Part shown: positions 7,459 to 11,458 of the stretch, one piece after another
How the letters are laid out: each line of letters opens with the position of its first letter
Numbering within the stretch: position 1 is the first letter of the stretch
Source of the DNA: Methylotenera sp. UBA6020
GTDB taxonomy: Bacteria > Pseudomonadota > Gammaproteobacteria > Burkholderiales > Methylophilaceae
Length of the DNA: 11,458 nucleotides
Direction of reading: 5' to 3'
NCBI GenBank assembly: GCA_002429455.1
Contig: DIZU01000069.1
Coordinates: 11,318-22,775, forward strand
Notes under the pieces: generated by a model
Told to the model about the DNA's origin: nothing
What the model saw: the letters and a program-made list of their open reading frames with translations, nothing else
Databases searched by the model: none
Made by a program: the position numbers and the translations under genes

Positions 7459-7499
7459 ACGATTCCTAATCACCGCCAGTATTTTTAACAATAGTAGCC

Positions 7500-7916
7500 A
7501 TGAAGCGATTTAACGCATTACTTAATCAGCCGGAACTTACTGTGCTCAATGAGCGTGGCCGGGAAACACAAGCTGCGCAAAAAATTTGGGGGGCGATTGC
7601 ACCTGACAACTTGGCTCAACTAAGCCATGCAACCACTATTAAAAATCAACAATTCACGGTATTTGCCGACAACAATGCTGTCGCAGCAAAAATTAAACTT
7701 TTTATACCTAGCTTATTGATTAAGCTAGAAAAGAAAGGGTGTGAAGTTACTTCAATTCGCGTGAAAGTGCAAGTAAAATCTACCCCACAAATCAAGCCGA
7801 AAGCCATCAAAAAGCTCAGCGCTCAAGCCGCCATCGATTTGCATCAACTCGCTAAAAAGTTATCCGGCACCGCGCTTGGTGACGCCTTGACTAGATTAGC
7901 TACAAAAGCCGACTAA
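7500..7916 (+). CDS. DciA-like DUF721 domain protein
   Basis: A 138-residue basic protein. The N-terminal part has a helix, LNERGRETQAAQKIWGAIAPDNLAQLSHATTIKNQQFTV in outline, with the W30 and the following beta-strand pattern typical of DUF721. A second block, NNAVAAKIKLFIPSLLIKLEKKG (about 58-80), matches the LRxLxPxLLxxL helix of the family. The C-terminus is Lys/Ala-rich and probably flexible. DUF721 includes DciA, the helicase-loading partner of DnaB in bacteria lacking DnaC. In betaproteobacteria such genes lie close to the M23-secA pair, as here. It starts 41 bp from the divergent M23 gene, with no strong ribosome-binding site. The family assignment is likely but the sequence is divergent; the DciA function is inferred. 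Confidence 0.75.
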   Translation: MKRFNALLNQPELTVLNERGRETQAAQKIWGAIAPDNLAQLSHATTIKNQQFTVFADNNAVAAKIKLFIPSLLIKLEKKGCEVTSIRVKVQVKSTPQIKPKAIKKLSAQAAIDLHQLAKKLSGTALGDALTRLATKAD

Positions 7917-7956
7917 AACCCCAATCTTTCACCTGCCCATTGTTTTTCTTCCTTTT

Positions 7957-7993
7957 AGCAAGCTTAATCAATGCTTAAGTAATTAAGCTTGCT
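7957..7993. terminator. 12-bp perfect inverted repeat after the dciA-like gene, probable terminator
   Basis: AGCAAGCTTAAT (7957-7968) and ATTAAGCTTGCT (7982-7993) pair perfectly around a 13-nt loop, 40 nt after the stop of the DciA-like gene. There is no clean T-run directly after it on either strand, so it may be an imperfect terminator or an mRNA 3'-end hairpin. Confidence 0.5.
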
Positions 7994-8057
7994 CATTTAC
8001 CGGCCTAGTTTAGCTAGGTGTTGTTAGCCCCGCCTATTAGTGCAATAATGAGTTTAT

Positions 8058-8093
8058 GTTACAAATTATTTACATTATTCAATGTGATGTAAC
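8058..8093. promoter_or_regulatory. Nested dyad upstream of hppA, possible operator
   Basis: GTTACA (8058-8063) pairs with TGTAAC (8088-8093). Inside it TTACATT (8070-8076) pairs with AATGTGA (8081-8087, one mismatch), with a 6-nt asymmetric bulge on the left. TTACA also repeats directly at 11-bp spacing, about one helical turn, which fits a protein-binding site. No known operator consensus was recognised. Confidence 0.35.
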
Positions 8094-8273
8094 TATATTT
8101 TCTACAGGTTTCTAACGATTATTTTTACAGAGATTTTGCAGATTAAACAGCAATGGCACCGTATTCAGCACCACATGTTTAGCACTTGGTTTCAGTTCAC
8201 ACTAGTTTTATTTTCGCGTTTTACGGCATTATTTTAAGTAACGTATTTATAAAAATTTAGATAGGGAGAAGTC

Positions 8274-10319
8274 ATGTCAGTTGCACTAATGATTGCCATC
8301 GGAGCTGCTAGTTTAGCGGTGCTGTATGGTGCGGTAATGAGTAAATGGATTGCAGGCTTACCTGCCGGCAACGCACGTATGCAAGAAATTGCCAGTGCAA
8401 TTCAACAAGGGGCTGCTGCTTACTTAGCCCGTCAATACAAAACCATCACCACAGTCGGTGTCATCTTAGCCATTATGATTGGCCTATTTCTCAATATTAC
8501 TACCGCCATTGGCTTTGTTATAGGAGCTGTCCTCTCAGGCACATGTGGCTTTATTGGCATGAATGTTTCAGTAAAAGCCAATGTACGTACGGCTCAGGCT
8601 GCGACTAAAGGGATTGGGCCCGCACTTGATGTCGCGTTCAAAGGTGGCGCAATTACGGGCATGCTCGTGGTAGGTCTGGGCTTGCTCGGCGTTACCGGCT
8701 TCTACGCCTACTTAGTGGCAATAACAGCGCCTGAGCAAGCTACCGACTTAAATCCGCTTATCGGCCTAGCTTTCGGTTCGTCCCTCATCTCAATCTTTGC
8801 ACGTTTGGGCGGCGGCATTTTCACTAAAGGCGCGGACGTAGGCGCCGATTTGGTCGGTAAGGTAGAAGCCGGCATTCCTGAAGACGACCCGCGCAACCCG
8901 GCAGTCATTGCCGATAACGTCGGCGATAACGTGGGTGATTGTGCCGGGATGGCGGCGGATTTATTCGAGACTTATGCCGTGACTTTAATCGCCACCATGG
9001 TCTTGGGCAGCCTGCTACTCACAGACGCCGGTGCCAATGGCATGCTATACCCCCTCATGCTGGCGGCAGTGTCTATCGTTGCCTCTATCATTGGCTGCTT
9101 CTTTGTTAAAGCTTCGCCAGGCATGAAAAATGTCATGCCTGCACTGTATAAAGGTCTGGCTGTGGCAGGAACATTATCACTGGCGGCCTTTTACTTTGTC
9201 ACCATGAGGATGTTCCCTACAGGACTTACCGCCGGGGAGTTAAGCGTGTCGGCCAATCAGCTATTTGGCGCATGTGCGGTTGGTTTAGTGCTAACAGCAG
9301 CATTGGTGTGGATTACCGAATACTACACCGGCACAGATTTCGCCCCGGTAAAACACATCGCACAGGCCTCTACCACAGGCCATGCCACCAACATTATCGC
9401 GGGTATCGGTATCGCCATGAAATCAACTGCATTACCGGTGCTCTCGGTGTGTACTGCCATTTTCATTTCATATCACTTGGGTGGATTATATGGTGTGGCA
9501 ATCGCCGCAACCTCCATGTTAAGTATGGCAGGTATCGTCGTAGCGTTAGATGCCTATGGGCCAATTACGGATAATGCCGGTGGCATTGCCGAAATGGCTG
9601 GTTTACCGAAAGAAGTGCGCGATGTAACTGACCCGTTAGACGCTGTAGGCAATACGACCAAAGCGGTGACAAAAGGTTATGCGATTGGGTCGGCTGGCTT
9701 GGCGGCACTGGTATTGTTCGCGGACTATACGCACAAACTTGAAGGCGCAGGTATTGTGGTTAAGTTTGACTTAAGCGACCCAATGGTGATTATTGGCTTG
9801 TTTATTGGCGGCTTAATTCCATTCTTGTTCGCGGCCATGGCGATGGAAGCGGTAGGCCGCGCAGCGGGTGCAGTGGTAGAAGAAGTCCGTAGACAATTCC
9901 GTGATATCAAAGGCATCATGGAAGGTACCGCTAAGCCAGAATATGGCAAAGCCGTGGATATGCTAACCACAGCAGCAATCAAAGAGATGATGATTCCATC
10001 CTTATTACCAGTCGCAGTACCGATTGCAGTCGGCTTATTACTTGGCCCGGTGGCTCTGGGCGGCCTGCTTATGGGCACCATAGTAACGGGGCTATTTGTC
10101 GCTATTTCAATGTGTACGGGTGGCGGGGCTTGGGACAATGCCAAAAAGTATATTGAAGATGGTAACCACGGCGGCAAAGGCTCCGATGCGCACAAAGCAG
10201 CGGTCACCGGCGATACGGTCGGCGACCCCTACAAAGATACTGCAGGCCCGGCGGTGAATCCATTAATTAAAATCATCAACATCGTGGCATTATTGATCGT
10301 GCCACTGCTGCATATGTAA
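8274..10319 (+). CDS. hppA: K+-independent membrane H+-translocating pyrophosphatase
   Basis: A 681-residue integral membrane pump that hydrolyses pyrophosphate and exports H+ across the inner membrane, with the length and about 16 hydrophobic segments expected of prokaryotic family members. The active site is complete: [13 protein letters not shown] (186-198), [23 protein letters not shown] (about 203-225, Asp-rich), [16 protein letters not shown] (426-441) and [18 protein letters not shown] (646-663). The determinant [10 protein letters not shown] has Lys463 and Thr466. These are the residues that mark the K+-independent H+-PPases; K+-dependent enzymes have Ala and Gly there. It should therefore be a proton, not sodium, pump. 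GGGAG at 8264-8268 lies 5 nt before the ATG. It is a single-gene unit closed by a strong terminator. It probably recovers energy from biosynthetic pyrophosphate. Confidence 0.98.
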   Translation: MSVALMIAIGAASLAVLYGAVMSKWIAGLPAGNARMQEIASAIQQGAAAYLARQYKTITTVGVILAIMIGLFLNITTAIGFVIGAVLSGTCGFIGMNVSVKANVRTAQAATKGIGPALDVAFKGGAITGMLVVGLGLLGVTGFYAYLVAITAPEQATDLNPLIGLAFGSSLISIFARLGGGIFTKGADVGADLVGKVEAGIPEDDPRNPAVIADNVGDNVGDCAGMAADLFETYAVTLIATMVLGSLLLTDAGANGMLYPLMLAAVSIVASIIGCFFVKASPGMKNVMPALYKGLAVAGTLSLAAFYFVTMRMFPTGLTAGELSVSANQLFGACAVGLVLTAALVWITEYYTGTDFAPVKHIAQASTTGHATNIIAGIGIAMKSTALPVLSVCTAIFISYHLGGLYGVAIAATSMLSMAGIVVALDAYGPITDNAGGIAEMAGLPKEVRDVTDPLDAVGNTTKAVTKGYAIGSAGLAALVLFADYTHKLEGAGIVVKFDLSDPMVIIGLFIGGLIPFLFAAMAMEAVGRAAGAVVEEVRRQFRDIKGIMEGTAKPEYGKAVDMLTTAAIKEMMIPSLLPVAVPIAVGLLLGPVALGGLLMGTIVTGLFVAISMCTGGGAWDNAKKYIEDGNHGGKGSDAHKAAVTGDTVGDPYKDTAGPAVNPLIKIINIVALLIVPLLHM

Positions 10320-10328
10320 GACTTCATC

Positions 10329-10360
10329 ATTAAAAAGGCGACCTAGGTCGCCTTTTTAAT
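10329..10360. terminator. Bidirectional rho-independent terminator (32-bp perfect palindrome)
   Basis: Two 16-bp arms (10329-10344 and 10345-10360) are perfect complements: a GC-rich core GGCGAC/GTCGCC with loop CTAG, flanked by A5 on the left and T5 on the right. It therefore works as a hairpin plus T-run on both strands. It begins 9 nt after the hppA stop and can also end the convergent regulator transcript. Confidence 0.93.
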
Positions 10361-10402
10361 TGGGCGTTTGATTGCGGTTAGCCTCTGTTCTTGCACCAAA
10401 AC

Positions 10403-10418
10403 TCAGGCTCGGACCTGA
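10403..10418 (-). terminator. Small hairpin right after the regulator stop codon
   Basis: On the minus strand TCAGG and CCTGA form a 5-bp stem with a 6-nt loop immediately after the TAA of the LuxR-type gene, followed by GTTTT. It is weak alone; the palindrome at 10329-10360 is the more likely end point. Confidence 0.3.
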
Positions 10419-10982
10419 TTAAACACTAGGTAAGAGCAAATCCTCCAGAAAAAAAGCTGATAATGATGATCGCCCAGAAATACCGGCCTTACGATAAAGT
10501 GCTCTTGCCTGCTCTCGCACCGTACGCTCACTTGATGAGCGTATATTCGCAATCTCTTGATGACTAAAGCCTTTGAGCAATAGCAATCCTACTTCAGCCT
10601 CTGCGTTAGTGAGCCCCCAACGCACAAACTGCTTTTGTATTTCAAGCCCAAGACCTGCAATCAATTCACGGCTCTCATCTCGCCAAATTTGAGCTTGCCT
10701 ATGCGCTGCCGCAAGATCAGTTTGTAATGTACGCAAGGTAGATTGTGTCGACTGATAAAACCAATGCCAAAAAATTCCCATGCCAGTTACGGCTGTCAGC
10801 AATACCATCAACTCAGTGACAAGATGCGTCCACTCAATACCATCGCCATAATCGCCGACTAAATCCCATGCAATTAGTACAAAAATTACCCCATACAAAC
10901 TCATCGCAATTTTGAGAAGCCGCCGGTTATCCAGGCTAGCTGAAAAATCCATATCCTCTGAAAAGCCCAAGTCTTCTGACAT
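10419..10982 (-). CDS. Membrane-anchored LuxR-type HTH transcriptional regulator
   Basis: A 187-residue protein. It has a short acidic N-terminus, two predicted membrane helices (about 21-43 and 52-75) and a helical, coiled-coil-like stretch (about 78-115). A LuxR/GerE-type DNA-binding domain follows (about 122-180), with LTNAEAEVGLLLLKGFSHQEIANIR and the recognition helix region SSERTVREQARALYRKAGI. It has no receiver, PAS or acyl-homoserine-lactone domain. The signal must come through the membrane segments or an unknown partner. Start: the ATG at 10982 has a very good GGAGGTG 8 nt upstream. The GTG at 11036 would add 18 residues and has no such site. It diverges from the cytochrome b561 gene, making that gene a reasonable candidate target. 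The fold is well supported; ligand and targets are unknown. Confidence 0.88.
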   Translation of the reverse strand: MSEDLGFSEDMDFSASLDNRRLLKIAMSLYGVIFVLIAWDLVGDYGDGIEWTHLVTELMVLLTAVTGMGIFWHWFYQSTQSTLRTLQTDLAAAHRQAQIWRDESRELIAGLGLEIQKQFVRWGLTNAEAEVGLLLLKGFSHQEIANIRSSSERTVREQARALYRKAGISGRSSLSAFFLEDLLLPSV

Positions 10983-11051
10983 ACAGGTACCACCTCCGAC
11001 TGAATAATGTTCAGATAAGTCAAATGACGCATTCACGCATTGTGAGCATTA

Positions 11052-11085
11052 GCTGATGATAACGACTAGTTTAACGCGCATCAGC
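11052..11085. promoter_or_regulatory. 7-bp inverted repeat in the divergent regulator/b561 promoter region
   Basis: GCTGATG (11052-11058) and CATCAGC (11079-11085) are perfect inverted copies separated by 20 bp, inside the 145-bp region between the two divergent starts. Centre-to-centre spacing is 27 bp. It could be an operator for the membrane LuxR-type protein. A TAATAA-like -10 at 11089-11094 for the b561 gene lies just beside it, with only a poor -35. Confidence 0.35.
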
Positions 11086-11127
11086 GTTTAATAAAACCGA
11101 CTGCACCGCAACATAAAGGAGATTAAA

Positions 11128-11458
11128 GTGAACAGATCAACAAAAATAGTAAATGTATGGGATCCACTGGTACGTATTGGACATTGGACTTTAGTCGTCG
11201 CATTTTTCACCGCCTACTTTACCGAGGATGATTTTCTTACTCAACATGTATGGGCTGGTTATATAGTCGCTATTGTCGTTTTATCAAGAATCATTTGGGG
11301 CGTGATAGGTACAACACATGCGCGATTTGGTGACTTTATTTATGCACCAAAAGCAATTTTTGCTTATCTTAAAGGCCTAATTAGCGGCAAGTCTCAGCAT
11401 TATGTAGGGCACAACCCGGCAGGTGGTGCAATGGCAATCGCGCTGTTGTTGAGCTTGT
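11128..11458 (+). CDS. Cytochrome b561 family protein, 5' part (3' end outside window)
   Basis: The first 110 codons of a di-heme membrane cytochrome of the b561 / Ni-Fe-hydrogenase-type B family. It starts at a GTG with AAGGAG (11116-11121) 6 nt upstream. Landmarks: VWDPLVRIGHW (10-20) with His19 in the first membrane helix, TEDD-x3-TQHVWAGY (32-45) with His40 leading into the second helix, SRIIWGVIG, HARFGDFIYAP (64-74), and GHNPAGGAMAIALLL (94-108) at the start of the next helix. His19 and His40 are candidate heme ligands. Such proteins pass electrons between the quinone pool and a soluble partner, often a c-type cytochrome encoded alongside. The remaining helices and partner genes lie beyond the window. 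Confidence 0.92.
   Translation, partial: MNRSTKIVNVWDPLVRIGHWTLVVAFFTAYFTEDDFLTQHVWAGYIVAIVVLSRIIWGVIGTTHARFGDFIYAPKAIFAYLKGLISGKSQHYVGHNPAGGAMAIALLLSL

Larger units (their letters stand above)
7917..8273. other. 357-bp non-coding leader region before hppA
   Basis: No gene is apparent here. It holds a strong hairpin (7957-7993), a small inverted repeat CCTAG/CTAGG (8004-8018), a nested dyad (8058-8093) and, closer to hppA, a weak promoter-like pair TTGGTT (8186-8191)/TATTTT (8209-8214) with 17-bp spacing. The hppA ribosome-binding site GGGAG is at 8264-8268. I did not recognise a known riboswitch in it. Confidence 0.6.

Noticed and set aside
7459..7491. N-terminal extension of the M23 peptidase to a TTG at 7491
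   Set aside because: The ATG at 7458 has AGGA at good spacing and places the membrane anchor near the N-terminus.
8130..8185. Tiny leader peptide ORF (ATG near 8153) before hppA
   Set aside because: Only nine codons, no ribosome-binding site and no attenuation-like hairpins arranged around it.
9725..10207. Long open frame (160 codons) antisense to hppA
   Set aside because: It lies wholly within the well-supported pyrophosphatase gene, is rich in Ser/Thr/Pro/Ala as expected from the complementary strand, and shows no recognisable domain.
10983..11036. N-terminal extension of the LuxR-type regulator to a GTG at 11036
   Set aside because: The extra 18 residues look unrelated to the domain, and a strong GGAGGTG lies inside that stretch correctly spaced for the ATG at 10982.

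Overview
The window looks like chromosome from a moderately AT-leaning betaproteobacterium, most plausibly a member of the Nitrosomonadales such as the Methylophilaceae. This rests on the style of the proteins (DUF1841, the divergent DciA-like protein, the M23 peptidase next to secA, and a K+-independent H+-pyrophosphatase) and is inference, not a database match. I see no IS element, tRNA, rRNA, CRISPR array or phage gene.

Left part (1-3334, all + strand): the 3' end of a DUF1841 gene runs almost directly into an ECF sigma factor. A short zinc-binding (zf-HC2) anti-sigma factor follows, then a three-gene RiPP metallophore unit. That unit is a secreted Cys-containing HvfA-like precursor, the DUF692 multinuclear-iron enzyme (HvfB/MbnB-like) and its DUF2063 partner (HvfC). 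This is the most interesting part of the window. It is a self-regulated module for a post-translationally modified, probably copper-binding peptide, whose core differs from the usual EGKCG repeats.

Middle part (3342-7916): on the minus strand an M23 metallopeptidase gene is followed by secA and then a small DUF1289 protein. A DciA/DUF721-like gene diverges from the peptidase gene across 41 bp. This is housekeeping DNA for the cell envelope, protein export and probably replication. The metallophore operon meets the DUF1289 gene tail to tail with 7 bp between them.

Right part (7917-11458): a 357-bp non-coding stretch with several inverted repeats precedes hppA, a membrane H+-translocating pyrophosphatase of the K+-independent type. 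A 32-bp perfect palindrome after hppA is a clear bidirectional terminator. Facing it is a two-TM membrane-anchored LuxR-type regulator. Diverging from the regulator is a cytochrome b561-family gene cut off by the window end. The 145-bp region between these two carries a 7-bp inverted repeat that could be an operator.

Preferred starts shorten four genes relative to the longest ORFs: the sigma factor (ATG 357), DUF1289 (ATG at 3542), the M23 peptidase (ATG at 7458) and the LuxR-type regulator (ATG at 10982). The b561 gene starts at a GTG at 11128 behind a good AAGGAG.
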